From Pontibacter mangrovi (GTDB lineage: Bacteria; Bacteroidota; Bacteroidia; Cytophagales; Hymenobacteraceae), in assembly GCF_006385705.1 (NCBI RefSeq), contig NZ_VFRQ01000008.1, forward strand, positions 62,001 to 126,000: a DNA stretch of 64,000 bases. Direction: 5' to 3'. A program made the translations under genes and the position numbers. The notes beneath the pieces are model-generated. The model was not told the DNA's origin, made no database searches, and saw nothing but the letters and a program-made list of their open reading frames with translations. Position 1 is the stretch's first letter. The number at the start of each line of letters is the position of its first letter. Shown here one piece after another: positions 8,122 to 18,016 of the stretch.

Positions 8122-9241
8122 GGTATTTTTTTAACAGCTTTTGAACCTTGTTTAAAGGGAGCGCCTCCACTTTTCTGCCGCCTTTGCCGGTGGTTGTTTC
8201 CGCCATGAACAGCGAGTTGATAATGGCTTCTTCCGTTGCCTCTATTACCGCCATAAACAGCGGCGACATGTCATCGTTGCGCAGGATTGGCGCTGCCTGC
8301 GTTTTAGTTTGGGAAGTATACGGGATGCGCAACGCTTCATTTGTGGAAAAAGCGATCACGTAGTCGCCGCTGCCGTTGGAGGCGATGCCGCCGGTTTTGG
8401 CCAGCCCCATCATGGCGCGCTTTGCCATACGCTCCAGGTTTCGCGCATCCACAGGCGCATCTGTGGCCACCACCATCATACAAGAGCCGTCGGCACTGTC
8501 TTTTACTTTCTGGTTCATGTAGTACTGGCCCAACTCCTCGCCCACCGGCACGCCTTTTACCTGCAGCACGCCGCCAAAGTTTGTCTGCACCAGCACCCCT
8601 ATCGTATAGCCGCCCGCACGCTCCGGCAACTTGCGCGAAGCTGTTCCGATGCCTCCTTTCCAGCCAAAACACACGGTCCCGGTGCCGGCTCCCACATTCC
8701 CCTCCAGCACTGCTCCGCCTTGCGCCTGTTGTATAGCCTCCAGCACATGCTCCTCTTGCACATGCCTGCCCCGGATGTCGCTCAGGTAGCCGTCGTTCGT
8801 CTCGCCCACCACCGCATTTACCGACTGCACCTGCTCGTTTCCTGGCAGCTGCAGTGTGTACTCCACCACCGCGTTCAAGGCTGTGCCTACGTTTAAGGTA
8901 TTGGTAAGTATGACAGGCGTTTCAAGGTTGCCCAGTTCCTGTACTTGCGTGGTACCGGCCAGTTTGCCAAACCCGTTTCCCACATACACCGCCGCCGGCA
9001 CCTTCTCCTGAAACACATTGCCTGGATGCGGAAGTATGGCCGTTACGCCTGTCCGGATGCTATCGCCTTGCACCAACGTTGTATGCCCCACGCGCACGCC
9101 CGGCACGTCGGTGATGGCGTTATACTTGCCCACAGGCAGCACACCTATTTTTATGCCGTACTCTCTGGCCCGCTTGCGCTCCTGCCCCCAACCTTTGGCA
9201 GTAATCCCAAGAAGAAGCAGTAACAGTAGTATGTTTCTCAT
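8108..9241 (-). CDS. P1 family (DmpA-like) aminopeptidase, secreted
   Basis: A self-processing N-terminal nucleophile hydrolase of the DmpA/BapA family, which remove N-terminal D-, L- or beta-amino acids from small peptides. The 377-residue product begins with a signal peptide (MRNILLLLLLLGITAKGWGQ), so a periplasmic or exported enzyme is expected. The family core follows: ITDVPGVRVGH near residue 43, GNVGAGTGTVCFGWKGGIG near 181, and DGSCMMVVATDAP near 251, where autocleavage should fall between Gly252 and Ser253, making Ser253 the nucleophile. NGSGDYVIAFST closes the active site. It is coupled by overlap to the aminotransferase downstream. Confidence 0.9.
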   Translation of the reverse strand: MRNILLLLLLLGITAKGWGQERKRAREYGIKIGVLPVGKYNAITDVPGVRVGHTTLVQGDSIRTGVTAILPHPGNVFQEKVPAAVYVGNGFGKLAGTTQVQELGNLETPVILTNTLNVGTALNAVVEYTLQLPGNEQVQSVNAVVGETNDGYLSDIRGRHVQEEHVLEAIQQAQGGAVLEGNVGAGTGTVCFGWKGGIGTASRKLPERAGGYTIGVLVQTNFGGVLQVKGVPVGEELGQYYMNQKVKDSADGSCMMVVATDAPVDARNLERMAKRAMMGLAKTGGIASNGSGDYVIAFSTNEALRIPYTSQTKTQAAPILRNDDMSPLFMAVIEATEEAIINSLFMAETTTGKGGRKVEALPLNKVQKLLKKYHATN

Positions 9242-9314
9242 TCAGAAATAGTGTTAGTGAGCAAGTTAGAGTAAATATAAGACACTGCGGGGAAAAAGCG
9301 AGAAGCAACTGCCA

Positions 9315-9349
9315 AACAAAAAAGGCCGCCGGTCTTTTTTCCGACAGCC
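9315..9349 (-). terminator. Intrinsic terminator
   Basis: On the minus strand GGCTGTCGG (9349-9341) pairs with CCGGCGGCC (9332-9324), with two G-U pairs, across an 8-nt loop and is followed by a T7 run. It lies about 105 nt beyond the stop of the 37-residue membrane peptide gene and upstream of the P1 peptidase gene, so it most likely ends the peptide transcript. Confidence 0.7.
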
Positions 9350-9455
9350 TCACCTGTAGTATTTTTTCCTTTAACCAACGAGCCGAATGGGCATAGGATT
9401 AGCATCTTCAGAAGTGAGGACACTGCTGAAGTATAACATGCACCGGCTGAGCGGC

Positions 9456-9569
9456 CTACCAGTAATGGTCGTAGTGCTTGCGCTTCGGTTTTTGCTTACC
9501 ATAACAATAGTAAATGAAGTAAGCTACCCCATACAGCGCCAGAACCAATCCTATGATTAACGTTTCCAT
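9456..9569 (-). CDS. Small membrane protein (37 residues), unknown function
   Basis: The ATG at 9569 opens a 37-codon frame ending at TAG 9456-9458. Residues 3-23 (starting TLIIGLVLALYGVAYFIYY) form one hydrophobic span, followed by a basic/aromatic tail KQKPKRKHYDHYW that would face the cytoplasm under the positive-inside rule. A terminator follows downstream. No homologue is recognised by eye. The clean transmembrane-plus-tail pattern argues for a real small protein, but there is no independent support such as a strong ribosome-binding site. Confidence 0.55.
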   Translation of the reverse strand: METLIIGLVLALYGVAYFIYYCYGKQKPKRKHYDHYW

Positions 9570-9792
9570 GCTTCAATATACGTAAATGTTTCAATCGGTT
9601 ATGGTGTAAGTAGCTGATTTGTATTGGCTACCTGCCTATAACATGGGGTAAAATAGCTATAAAACAAATAAAAACAATAACTTTTATTAAAAAATATATA
9701 AAAATTTATCTAAATATTATACCATATTTAACTTACCCCGTATACAACCTTAAAATTCATTTCTTCACCCAGGTCAAATAAAGGAGGTACCT

Positions 9793-10224
9793 ATGGGCAC
9801 TGTAAGACACATTCTGCAAAAGAAAGGGCACGAGGTTCTTTCCATTGAACCTTCCGCTACAGTTTACTCTGCCCTGGAGTATATGGTCGAAAAAAATGTA
9901 GGCGCTTTGCTGGTGATAGACAAGGCACGTTTTATGGGTATTTTTACAGAGCGCGACTATGCCCGTAAGGTCATCCTGAGAGGAAAGGCTTCTAAAGAAA
10001 CCTTGGTGAGCGAGATCATGAGCGAGCATCCCGTTGCGGTAACACCAGACGACACTGTGGAGAATTGCATGAAGCTGATGACGGCCAAATACATCCGGCA
10101 CCTGCCCGTGATGGAGGGCGGCAACCTTATCGGCCTGGTTTCTATCGGGGATATTGTAAAGTACATCATCGAAGAGCAGAAGTTCATCATCGATAATTTA
10201 GAGCATTACATAACCGGCACCTAA
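9793..10224 (+). CDS. CBS-domain-pair protein
   Basis: A 143-residue stand-alone Bateman module: CBS1 at about residues 8-62 (VLSIEPSATVYSALEYMVEKN, GIFTERDYARKVI) and CBS2 at about 75-130 (VAVTPDDTVENCMKLMTAKYIRHLPV, GLVSIGDIVKYII). Such pairs bind adenine nucleotides and act as energy or redox sensors for partner proteins; the partner here is unknown. The start is supported by an unusually strong Shine-Dalgarno sequence, AAAGGAGG, 6 nt upstream. An AT-rich region of about 140 nt precedes it and probably holds its promoter. nuoA begins 78 nt downstream, but co-transcription is not shown. Confidence 0.9.
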   Translation: MGTVRHILQKKGHEVLSIEPSATVYSALEYMVEKNVGALLVIDKARFMGIFTERDYARKVILRGKASKETLVSEIMSEHPVAVTPDDTVENCMKLMTAKYIRHLPVMEGGNLIGLVSIGDIVKYIIEEQKFIIDNLEHYITGT

Positions 10225-10302
10225 CCGGACTTTCCTGACGTTCGCCCTTATACACAGAAACCTGTTTTTATACTTTAACTATTCGCAGGGAGGCGAAACA
10301 AC

Positions 10303-10734
10303 TTGAACGCTTCAGGTGAAACAACCACATTATTTTGGCCTATGTTGGTCTACGGCGCCATTGTGCTCAGTTTGGTGGGGCTTATACTTGGCCTGTCTTA
10401 TGTGCTGGGCCAGCGGCATAAAGACCGTGCCACCGGCGAGCCCTACGAAGGCGGCATCGTGAGCGCGGGCGGCGCGCGTATGCGTTTCTCCTCGCAGTTT
10501 TACCTGGTGGCCATGCTGTTCGTGATCTTTGATGTCGAGGTGATCTTTATACTTTCGTGGGCCATCGCCTTTAGGGAACTGGGCTGGTACGGCTATGCCG
10601 GTGTGGCGGTGTTTGTGCTGATGCTGGTGGTGGTGCTGGTGTACGAGTGGCGCAACGGCGCCCTGGACTTCGGCCCTAACGGGAATAAGATTCTGGCCGC
10701 CTACAAGCGCCTGACACAGAAACCGACTGCCTAG
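10303..10734 (+). CDS. nuoA: NADH-quinone oxidoreductase subunit A
   Basis: A membrane subunit of complex I at the hinge between the peripheral and membrane arms. The 143-residue product has three transmembrane helices (about residues 13-33, 65-90, 98-118) and the conserved loop YEGGIVSAGGARMRFSSQFY between helices 1 and 2, with FDVEVIFILSWAI in helix 2. I take the TTG at 10303 as start because AGGGAGG lies 12 nt upstream; an ATG at 10341 would trim 13 residues from the N-terminus. It is the first gene of a complete nuo operon. Confidence 0.92.
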   Translation: MNASGETTTLFWPMLVYGAIVLSLVGLILGLSYVLGQRHKDRATGEPYEGGIVSAGGARMRFSSQFYLVAMLFVIFDVEVIFILSWAIAFRELGWYGYAGVAVFVLMLVVVLVYEWRNGALDFGPNGNKILAAYKRLTQKPTA

Positions 10735-10792
10735 CTAGAGCAGACAAAAGACTATTTGATAAAGAACAAAAGATATTTAAAACGATCAGCCC

Positions 10793-11431
10793 ATGAAATG
10801 GTGGCTAAGCAAACCCGATGACCCGGTGAAGGCAACGAGCGGCACCAGCTCTTACGAGGAAACGGTGCAGCAAAGCGTTCTGCTCACTACGGTGCAGGAC
10901 CTGGTGGCTTGGGGCCGGAAAAACTCCATGTGGCCTTTCCACTTTGGGTTGAGCTGCTGTTTTGTGGAGATGGCCACCAGCATGACGCCAAAGTATGATG
11001 TGGCCCGCTTCGGGGCTGAGGTAATCCGGGGCACGCCCCGAGAGGCCGATGTGATGATCATTGCCGGTACGGTTTTCATCAAAATGGCCCCGATCATCAA
11101 GCGCCTGCACGAGCAGATGATGGAGCCCCGCTGGGTGATCTCGATGGGCAGCTGCGCCAACTCGGGCGGCATGTTCGATATCTATAGTGTAGTGCAGGGC
11201 GTGGACAAGTTTTTACCGGTGGATGTATATGTGCCTGGTTGCCCTCCCCGACCCGATGCCTTTATGGAAGGCCTGATGCTGTTGGCAGAATCGGTGGGAA
11301 AAGAGCGAAGGCCGCTGAGCTGGACGATCGGCGAACAATGCGTGATTAGGCCTGAGAAGATCGACGTGAAGGAAAGGCGCCAGGAAGCCCGCTCCAAAAT
11401 GACGGAGTTCCGCTCGCCGGATGAAGTATGA
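10793..11431 (+). CDS. nuoB: NADH-quinone oxidoreductase subunit B
   Basis: NuoB holds the terminal [4Fe-4S] cluster N2, which passes electrons to quinone at the junction with NuoD and NuoH. The 212-residue product has Cys55 and Cys56 ([10 protein letters not shown]), Cys121 ([10 protein letters not shown]) and Cys150 (VPGCPPRPD), the full N2 ligand set with the unusual tandem cysteines. The length and the basic C-terminal tail match the E. coli type. A 132-nt gap with a dispersed repeat separates it from nuoCD. Confidence 0.96.
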   Translation: MKWWLSKPDDPVKATSGTSSYEETVQQSVLLTTVQDLVAWGRKNSMWPFHFGLSCCFVEMATSMTPKYDVARFGAEVIRGTPREADVMIIAGTVFIKMAPIIKRLHEQMMEPRWVISMGSCANSGGMFDIYSVVQGVDKFLPVDVYVPGCPPRPDAFMEGLMLLAESVGKERRPLSWTIGEQCVIRPEKIDVKERRQEARSKMTEFRSPDEV

Positions 11432-11439
11432 TGCAGAAT

Positions 11440-11485
11440 GACCTCATAGTGTCTTACAGACCTGTGAGTGTCTGAAAACTATAAA
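11440..11485. repeat. 46-nt dispersed repeat, copy 1 (nuoB-nuoCD gap)
   Basis: The segment beginning GACCTCATAGTGTCTTACAG and ending AAACTATAAA recurs at 19325-19370 with 42 of 46 positions identical. CAGACCTGTGAG within it is partly complementary to the leading GACCTCATAG, so a degenerate hairpin is possible. It looks like a member of the dispersed ACCTCACAGGTCT-type repeats common in this phylum. It fills part of the 132-nt non-coding gap. Confidence 0.75.
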
Positions 11486-11563
11486 TATTAACTATAATAT
11501 AAACGATTACAGAAGGCATAGCATGAGGTAGCGTATAGTACGGGCATTTTTCAGAATTCACCC

Positions 11564-13312
11564 ATGGAAAACGGGAACAGTACATTAGAGCAACTGCAGG
11601 CGCGGTTCGGGGCAGATACGTTTACCCCGCAAACAACAAAGGATGAGGTCCTCACCCTTTGGATGCCGCACGATAAGATCAAGGAGGTACTCACCTTCTT
11701 GAAAAAGGAAATCTCGCAGCCCTTCCTCCTCCTCTACGACCTGACCGCCATTGATGAGCGCACCCGCAAGCCCGAGAACGGCCACATCCCTTACGCCTTT
11801 ACCATCATTTACCATCTCTTTTCCTTCGACCGTAACAGCTTTATCCGCTTAAAGGTCGGCTACCGCGACGAATTTCCGACAGTGCCAAGCATCAGCAGCC
11901 TCTGGGCCAACGCCAACTGGTACGAGCGCGAAGTATACGACATGTTCGGCATCCGCTTCGAAGGGCACCCGCACCTCTACCGCATCCTGATGCCGCGCAC
12001 CTGGGTAGGTCACCCGCTGCGCAAGGAACACCCGGCCCGTGCCACCGAAATGGGGCCTTTCGCGCTTTATGACGATAAGGTAGACCTGGAGCAGGCGGCC
12101 CTGCAGTTCAAGCCGGAGGAGTGGGGCCTGCAACGGCAGAGCGACGACAGCGACTTCATGTTCCTCAACATCGGGCCGCAGCACCCGGGCACGCACGGCG
12201 TACTGCGCATCGTGCTGCAGCTGGACGGCGAGGACATCGTAGATGCCATACCCGACATTGGCTTCCATCACCGGGGGCAGGAAAAAATGGCCGAGCGCCA
12301 GTCGTGGCACACCTACCTCCCCTACACCGACCGCGTGGACTACCTGGGCGGCACCATGAACAACCTGGCTTACCTGATGGCAGTGGAGAAATTGGCCGGC
12401 ATCCAGGTGCCGGACCGCGTGAAGGTGATCCGGGTGATGCTGTGCGAGCTTTTCCGCATCGCTAGCCATTTGGTATGGTATGGCACCTTTGCACAGGACG
12501 TAGGCCAGCTCTCGCCGGTGTTTTATATGTTCACCGACCGCGAAAAGATATTCGATATAGTAGAAGCTGTTACCGGCGGCCGCATGCACCCCAACTGGTT
12601 CCGCATCGGTGGCGTGGCGCAGGACCTTCCCAAAGGTTGGGAGACACTGGTGCAGAACTTTATCAACTACTTCCCGAAACGCCTGAAAGAGTACGATGGC
12701 ATGGTGATGAAGAATAGCCTGTTTAAGGCGCGCACCAAAGGCATCGGCATTTTTACCTTAGATGAAGCTATAGAATGGGGCGTAACCGGTCCGAATCTGC
12801 GCGCCTGCGGCTTTGAGTGGGACTTCCGCAAAAAACAGCCTTACTCCGGCTACGAAATGTTTGATTTTGACGTGCCCACCGCTGCCAACGGCGACTGTTA
12901 CGACCGGGCCGTGGTACGCGTGGCGGAGATGCGCCAGAGCCTGCGCATCATCGACCAGTGCCTGAAAAACATGCCATCCGGGCCGTACAAGTCCGACCAC
13001 CCGCTCACCACGCCACCAATCAAGAAGCACACGATGCACGACATCGAAACCCTGATCACTCACTTTTTGGGAGTGAGTTGGGGACCGGTGATGCCTGTGG
13101 GCGAGGCCATGAGCTGCATCGAAGCAACTAAAGGTGCCAACGGCTACTACATCACCAGCGACGGCAACACTTCACCCTACCGCCTGCGCATTCGCACTCC
13201 ATCGTTCCCGCACATGCAGATGCTGCCTTATATTACCAAAGGCTATACTGTGGCAGACCTGCTGTCTATACTTGGCGCGATGGATTATGTGCTGGCGGAT
13301 ATAGATAGGTGA
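11564..13312 (+). CDS. nuoCD: NADH-quinone oxidoreductase fused subunits C/D
   Basis: A peripheral-arm protein that forms the quinone-binding cavity with NuoB. The 582-residue product is a fusion: a NuoC (30 kDa) domain at about 1-180 ([20 protein letters not shown]) and a NuoD (49 kDa) domain from about 195 ([20 protein letters not shown]) to the end, including [19 protein letters not shown] with the quinone-pocket His. C/D fusion is typical of the E. coli-type enzyme and not of the mitochondrial or Thermus type. Flanking gaps carry dispersed repeats. Confidence 0.96.
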   Translation: MENGNSTLEQLQARFGADTFTPQTTKDEVLTLWMPHDKIKEVLTFLKKEISQPFLLLYDLTAIDERTRKPENGHIPYAFTIIYHLFSFDRNSFIRLKVGYRDEFPTVPSISSLWANANWYEREVYDMFGIRFEGHPHLYRILMPRTWVGHPLRKEHPARATEMGPFALYDDKVDLEQAALQFKPEEWGLQRQSDDSDFMFLNIGPQHPGTHGVLRIVLQLDGEDIVDAIPDIGFHHRGQEKMAERQSWHTYLPYTDRVDYLGGTMNNLAYLMAVEKLAGIQVPDRVKVIRVMLCELFRIASHLVWYGTFAQDVGQLSPVFYMFTDREKIFDIVEAVTGGRMHPNWFRIGGVAQDLPKGWETLVQNFINYFPKRLKEYDGMVMKNSLFKARTKGIGIFTLDEAIEWGVTGPNLRACGFEWDFRKKQPYSGYEMFDFDVPTAANGDCYDRAVVRVAEMRQSLRIIDQCLKNMPSGPYKSDHPLTTPPIKKHTMHDIETLITHFLGVSWGPVMPVGEAMSCIEATKGANGYYITSDGNTSPYRLRIRTPSFPHMQMLPYITKGYTVADLLSILGAMDYVLADIDR

Positions 13313-13348
13313 TTGAAGTTAGAGAGTTTAGGAATATTTAAAATGTAG

Positions 13349-13368
13349 GGACAGGTCGCGACCTGTCC
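13349..13368. repeat. 20-bp perfect palindrome (nuoCD-nuoE gap)
   Basis: GGACAGGTCGCGACCTGTCC is self-complementary over all 20 positions. It lies 37 nt after the nuoCD stop and has no U-tract, so it is not an intrinsic terminator on either strand. It reads as a dispersed palindromic element, possibly also a folded mRNA stabiliser. Confidence 0.75.
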
Positions 13369-13392
13369 GAATGGTGCACAATACTATTTATC

Positions 13393-13489
13393 AGAATCAG
13401 GATTTACAGGATTAAAGGATGAACGAGATTATAAATGATTTGTAAAACATCAATCCTGAAAATTCTAAAATCCTGTAAATCCTGATTCT
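13393..13489. repeat. 21-bp perfect inverted repeat (nuoCD-nuoE gap)
   Basis: AGAATCAGGATTTACAGGAT plus one further T (13393-13413) is repeated as its exact reverse complement at 13469-13489, separated by 55 nt. The spacer holds a further partial copy (CAATCCTGAAAATTCTAA). With the 20-bp palindrome it fills most of the 210-nt gap before nuoE. No gene is present. Confidence 0.8.
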
Positions 13490-13522
13490 AACAAAAAGAT
13501 CAAAAATTTAACAATTAAACAG

Positions 13523-13987
13523 ATGCTCACCACAGAGGAAAAACATCAGATAGACCACGAAATCAGTCTGGTGCCATCGCCGAAGAATGCCTGTATCGAG
13601 GCCTTGAAAATCGTGCAGCAAAGCCATGGCTGGGTGTCGGATGAGAGCCTGAGAGACGTGGCTGATTATGTGGGCATGTCTACTGCCGAGCTCGATAGCG
13701 TGGCGACCTTCTACAACCTGATCTTCCGCAGGCCGGTGGGGCGGCATGTCATACTTGTCTGCGACAGCATCAGTTGCTACGTGATGGGCTACGAAGACAT
13801 CCGCAATCAGCTTTTTGAAAAACTGAATATCAAGTATGGCCAGACAACTGAGGATGGCCGCTTCACCATACTTCCCAACTGCTGCCTCGGCACCTGCGAC
13901 TGTGCCCCCGCCCTTATGATTGACAACGATTTGTACCGTAACCTGACGGTGGAACAACTGGATGAGATACTGACGAAGTATACCTAA
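13523..13987 (+). CDS. nuoE: NADH-quinone oxidoreductase subunit E
   Basis: A [2Fe-2S] (N1a) thioredoxin-like subunit of the NADH-oxidising module, bound to NuoF. The 154-residue product carries Cys80 and Cys85 (LVCDSISCYVMG) and Cys121 and Cys125 (CCLGTCDCAP), the complete N1a ligand set. An N-terminal helical bundle precedes the thioredoxin fold. nuoF starts 16 nt after its stop. Confidence 0.95.
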   Translation: MLTTEEKHQIDHEISLVPSPKNACIEALKIVQQSHGWVSDESLRDVADYVGMSTAELDSVATFYNLIFRRPVGRHVILVCDSISCYVMGYEDIRNQLFEKLNIKYGQTTEDGRFTILPNCCLGTCDCAPALMIDNDLYRNLTVEQLDEILTKYT

Positions 13988-14003
13988 AATTAAAAGCGGG
14001 CCT

Positions 14004-15305
14004 ATGGAAAAGCCGCTTACCCAACACATCGTACCCGGCCGCAAACCACTCAGCTTGAAAGAGTATGAAAAAGTGGGAGGCTACCAGTCTGTGCGCAAGG
14101 TGCTCAAAGAGATGACGCCCCAGGAGGTGCAGACGCTGGTGAAAGACTCTAACCTGCGCGGCCGTGGCGGGGCTGGTTTTAACACCGGACTGAAGTGGAG
14201 TTTCGTGCCCATGGGCCCCGATGCGGCCACCCCAAAATACCTAGTAGCCAACGCCGACGAAATGGAGCCCGGAACCTTTAAAGATCGCTTGTTGCTGGAA
14301 GGGAATCCGCAGCAGTTGATCGAGGGCATGATCGTGGCAGCCTATGCCATACAGGCAAGTATAAGTTACGTGTTCCTGCGCTGGGCCTATAAAGTGGCCG
14401 CTCAGGAAATCACCCAGGCCATACACGAAGCTTACGCGGCAGGATACCTCGGTAAAAACATATTGGGCTCAGGATTCGATCTGGAGATGCACCTGCATAC
14501 TGGTGTAGGGCGCTATATGTGCGGCGAGGAAACCGCCCTACTCAACGCCCTCGAAGGCAAGCGCGCCAACCCGAGAGCCAAGCCGCCTTTCCCGCAGGTG
14601 AGTGGTTTGTTTGGGAAGCCAACGATCGTGAACAACGTGGAGACACTCTGCAACCTGCCGCACATCATCAATAATGGTGCGGAGTGGTTTAAAAAACTGG
14701 GTTTAACAGAGGATGCCGGCACCAAACTTTATGGCGTGAGCGGCCGCGTGAAAACGCCCGGCTGTTGGGAGCTGCCGATGGGCACCACCATCCGCGAGAT
14801 TCTGGAAGAACACGCCGGCGGCATGCAGGATGGTTACCTGTTCCGTGGCCTTTTACCCGGTGGTGCCTCCACCGATTTCCTGGTAGAAGAGCACCTCGAC
14901 CTGCCCATGGATTATCCTTCCATACAAGCGGCAGGCAGCCGTATGGGCACGGGCACGATGATCATCCTGGACGACCAGACCTGCCCGGTTGGTTTTACGC
15001 TGAACCTGCAGCACTTCTTTGCGCAGGAGTCCTGCGGCTTCTGCACGCCTTGTCGCGAGGGGCTGCCCTGGGTGGAGAAAATCTTACTCGCGATAGACAA
15101 AGGCGAAGGCAAACCTGAACATCTCCTGACACTCGATTTTCATACCAAATACCTTGGCCCAGGCAACACGTTTTGCGCCCTCGCACCCGGCGCCATGGAA
15201 CCCCTGCAGAGTGCTCTGAAATATTTCAGAGAGGATTTTGAACGGCACATTCACGAACACCACTGTCCCTGGAGCAAAAGCAAAGCATGGCAACCATCTA
15301 TATAG
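14004..15305 (+). CDS. nuoF: NADH-quinone oxidoreductase subunit F
   Basis: The NADH-binding, FMN-containing subunit with cluster N3, where electrons enter complex I. The 433-residue product shows the FMN/NADH glycine-rich loop LRGRGGAGFNTGLKW (about 52-66), YMCGEETALLNALEG (171-185) and the N3 ligands Cys344, Cys347 and Cys350 (ESCGFCTPCREG) with Cys391. Its end overlaps the start of nuoG by 19 nt, indicating translational coupling. Confidence 0.96.
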   Translation: MEKPLTQHIVPGRKPLSLKEYEKVGGYQSVRKVLKEMTPQEVQTLVKDSNLRGRGGAGFNTGLKWSFVPMGPDAATPKYLVANADEMEPGTFKDRLLLEGNPQQLIEGMIVAAYAIQASISYVFLRWAYKVAAQEITQAIHEAYAAGYLGKNILGSGFDLEMHLHTGVGRYMCGEETALLNALEGKRANPRAKPPFPQVSGLFGKPTIVNNVETLCNLPHIINNGAEWFKKLGLTEDAGTKLYGVSGRVKTPGCWELPMGTTIREILEEHAGGMQDGYLFRGLLPGGASTDFLVEEHLDLPMDYPSIQAAGSRMGTGTMIILDDQTCPVGFTLNLQHFFAQESCGFCTPCREGLPWVEKILLAIDKGEGKPEHLLTLDFHTKYLGPGNTFCALAPGAMEPLQSALKYFREDFERHIHEHHCPWSKSKAWQPSI

Positions 15306-18016
15306 ATAACAAACCCTACGAAGTAAAAGCGGGAAAGAACCTGCTCGAAGCCTGCCTCACCCTCGGCAAGGATCTGCCCTATTTTTGCTGGCATCCCGCC
15401 ATGGGCTCCATAGGTGCGTGCCGCCAGTGCGCCGTCAAGGTATACAAGGACGAAAATGACACCAAGGGCAAGCTCTTTATGTCGTGTATGGAGCAAGTGC
15501 GCGATGGTATGCGCATCTCTATTGCGGATTTGGAGGCGAAGGAATTCCGGGCGCACATCATTGGTTGGCTTATGACCAACCACCCCCACGACTGCGCCGT
15601 GTGCGACGAGGGCGGCTCCTGCCACCTGCAGGACATGACCGTGATGACGGGCCATAACTACAGAGCTTATACTTTCCAGAAGCGCACCTACCGCAACCAG
15701 TATCTCGGCCCCTTCCTCAACCACGAAATGAACCGCTGCATCCAGTGCTACCGGTGCGTGCGCTACTATAAAGACTATGCCGGCGGCAAAGACCTCGACG
15801 TATTCGCAGCCCACAACCATTTATACTTTGGCCGCGCCGAAGACGGCGTGCTGGAGAGTGAGTTCAGTGGCAACCTGGCAGAGGTTTGTCCGACGGGAGT
15901 GTTCACCGACAAAACGCTGAAACAGCACTACACCCGCAAATGGGACCTTACCTCTGCCCCATCCGTTTGCCACCACTGCAGTTTGGGTTGTAATACCATA
16001 GCCGGAGAAAGGTATGGCACACTGCGCAACATCACCAACCGCTATAACGGCGAAGTGAACGGCTACTTCCTCTGCGACCGCGGCCGCTTCGGCTACGAGT
16101 TTGTGAACAGCGCCGGCCGTGTTAGAAAGCCGCTTGTGCGTAGCCAACTGCCCGAAGCTACCGACAAGTATACTGCCCTTAAAACCGCAGCCTCTACTAT
16201 AAAAGTTGGCCGTACCATTGGCATCGGTTCGCCCAGAGCCTCCCTGGAATCAAACTATGTACTGAAGAAGCTGGTGGGCGAGGATAATTTCTACCACGGC
16301 GTGTCGGATGTGGATCATGATTTGGTGGAGATGGCGCTGCATATACTTCGGGATGGAGCAACCAGAACCCCATCTTTAAGAGAAGTAGAGAAAGCCGACG
16401 CTGTATTTATACTTGGGGAGGATGTAACGAACACCGCCCCCATGCTGGCGCTGGCCGTACGGCAGTCGGTGCGGCAGGAGCCGCTATTAGAAGAAGTATC
16501 GAAAGCCAAAATTCCAGTGTGGCAGGATGCGGCCGTGCGGGAGCTGGTGCAGTCGGAGAAAGGCCCCCTCTTTATCGCCCACTATACCCCAACCAAGCTC
16601 GATGAGCTGGCCACCCATACTTTCTTCGACTCGCCGGATGCCATTGCCCGTTTAGGATTTGCCGTGGCCAACCTGATTCACGAGGGATCACCGGATGTTA
16701 GGGGGATAAGCGAGGAAGATCAGGCCCTGGCGCAGCGGATTGCGGACGCTTTGATGAAGGCTAAAAACCCGCTGATCATCTCCGGTACTTCGTCTGGAAG
16801 CGAGCGGGTGCTAAAAGCCTCCGCCAACATTGCCCATGCCTTGGTGGCCAGGGAGAAAGCGGCAGGTATAACCCTGGTAATGCCGGAGTGCAACAGCATG
16901 GGACTTGCCATGCTGGGCGGCCACAAACTGGAATCAGCTTTTGAGGCGGTGCTGAACGGCTACGCCGATAACGTCATCATCCTGGAAAACGACCTGTACC
17001 GCAGGGCCGGCGCAAGTATGGTGGAGCGATTCCTGGATAGCTGCAAACAAGTCATCGTGCTGGACCACCTGCACAACGCCACAACAGAGAAGGCAGCTAT
17101 ACTTTTGCCAGCCGCCCCATTCTCCGAAGCCGATGGCACACTTATAAACAACGAAGGCCGCGCCCAGCGCTTTTTCCAGGTGCATCCGGTGCCCGAGGAG
17201 ATACAGGAAAGCTGGCATTGGATCGCCGAAATGGGTACCATCATGGCAGATGAAGAGATCAGTAGCTGGCATGGCTACGATGATATTGTAAAGGCCATTG
17301 CCAAGGATTATCCCCAGTTGGAGGGTATCACCAAAACAGCGCCACCATCTGATTTCCGGATTGCCGGCCAACGGATTCCGCGCGAGCCGCACCGTTTCAG
17401 CGGCCGCACGTCCATGCTGGCTAAGATCAACGTAAGCGAACCCAAACCTGCCGAAGACCCCGATTCTGCGCTTTCCTATACCATGGAAGGTTACCGCGGA
17501 CAGCCGCCTTCTTCTATGATTCCGTTCTTCTGGTCGCCGGGCTGGAACTCGAATCAGTCCACCAATAAATACCAGGAGGAAGTAGGCGGCCACCTGAAAG
17601 GCGGAGACCCGGGTGTACGGCTCTTAGCACCCGCTGGCACCTTACCGTTCTCCGAGGCCGTTCCGCAAAAATTCGTTCCGCTGGAGGGGCACCTGTACAT
17701 GCTGCCGCTACACCACACGTTTGGGTCGGAGGAGTTGAGCAACCAATCGGCCTCTATTAGGGAGCGGATTCCGGAGCCTTATGTGGCCATAAATGCCGAT
17801 GATGCTCTGCGCATAAAGCTGGACGAGGGCCAATTGCTGAGCTTCTCCATCGAAGGACAAATCTATCAGTTACCAGTGAGACTAAGCCAGACAATCCCGA
17901 GCGGCACCGCCGGCATGCCCAACGGCTTACCTGGGGTTCCTTTTGCCGAATTACCCGCCTGGGCCATACTTAACCGAGACATCAAATGGAAACAGCAACC
18001 CCAAACTACTTACTGA
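15287..18016 (+). CDS. nuoG: NADH-quinone oxidoreductase subunit G (with N7 cluster)
   Basis: A large iron-sulfur subunit that relays electrons from N3 towards N6/N2. The 909 residues equal E. coli NuoG in length. Ligand sets seen: [2Fe-2S] N1b Cys34, 45, 48, 67; N5 His99, Cys103, 106, 112; N4 Cys151, 154, 157, 201; and N7 Cys228, 231, 235, 263, whose positions coincide with the E. coli numbering. The rest is a molybdopterin-oxidoreductase-like domain with no cofactor residues expected to be active, and a C-terminal domain. The last 31 nt overlap nuoH. The presence of N7 and the close similarity to the enterobacterial protein point to the E. coli-type complex I. Confidence 0.96.
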   Translation: MATIYIDNKPYEVKAGKNLLEACLTLGKDLPYFCWHPAMGSIGACRQCAVKVYKDENDTKGKLFMSCMEQVRDGMRISIADLEAKEFRAHIIGWLMTNHPHDCAVCDEGGSCHLQDMTVMTGHNYRAYTFQKRTYRNQYLGPFLNHEMNRCIQCYRCVRYYKDYAGGKDLDVFAAHNHLYFGRAEDGVLESEFSGNLAEVCPTGVFTDKTLKQHYTRKWDLTSAPSVCHHCSLGCNTIAGERYGTLRNITNRYNGEVNGYFLCDRGRFGYEFVNSAGRVRKPLVRSQLPEATDKYTALKTAASTIKVGRTIGIGSPRASLESNYVLKKLVGEDNFYHGVSDVDHDLVEMALHILRDGATRTPSLREVEKADAVFILGEDVTNTAPMLALAVRQSVRQEPLLEEVSKAKIPVWQDAAVRELVQSEKGPLFIAHYTPTKLDELATHTFFDSPDAIARLGFAVANLIHEGSPDVRGISEEDQALAQRIADALMKAKNPLIISGTSSGSERVLKASANIAHALVAREKAAGITLVMPECNSMGLAMLGGHKLESAFEAVLNGYADNVIILENDLYRRAGASMVERFLDSCKQVIVLDHLHNATTEKAAILLPAAPFSEADGTLINNEGRAQRFFQVHPVPEEIQESWHWIAEMGTIMADEEISSWHGYDDIVKAIAKDYPQLEGITKTAPPSDFRIAGQRIPREPHRFSGRTSMLAKINVSEPKPAEDPDSALSYTMEGYRGQPPSSMIPFFWSPGWNSNQSTNKYQEEVGGHLKGGDPGVRLLAPAGTLPFSEAVPQKFVPLEGHLYMLPLHHTFGSEELSNQSASIRERIPEPYVAINADDALRIKLDEGQLLSFSIEGQIYQLPVRLSQTIPSGTAGMPNGLPGVPFAELPAWAILNRDIKWKQQPQTTY

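Noticed and set aside
9238..9423. 61-codon minus-strand frame between the P1 peptidase gene and the small membrane peptide
   Set aside because: It runs through an intrinsic terminator, has no protein-like composition and no ribosome-binding site.
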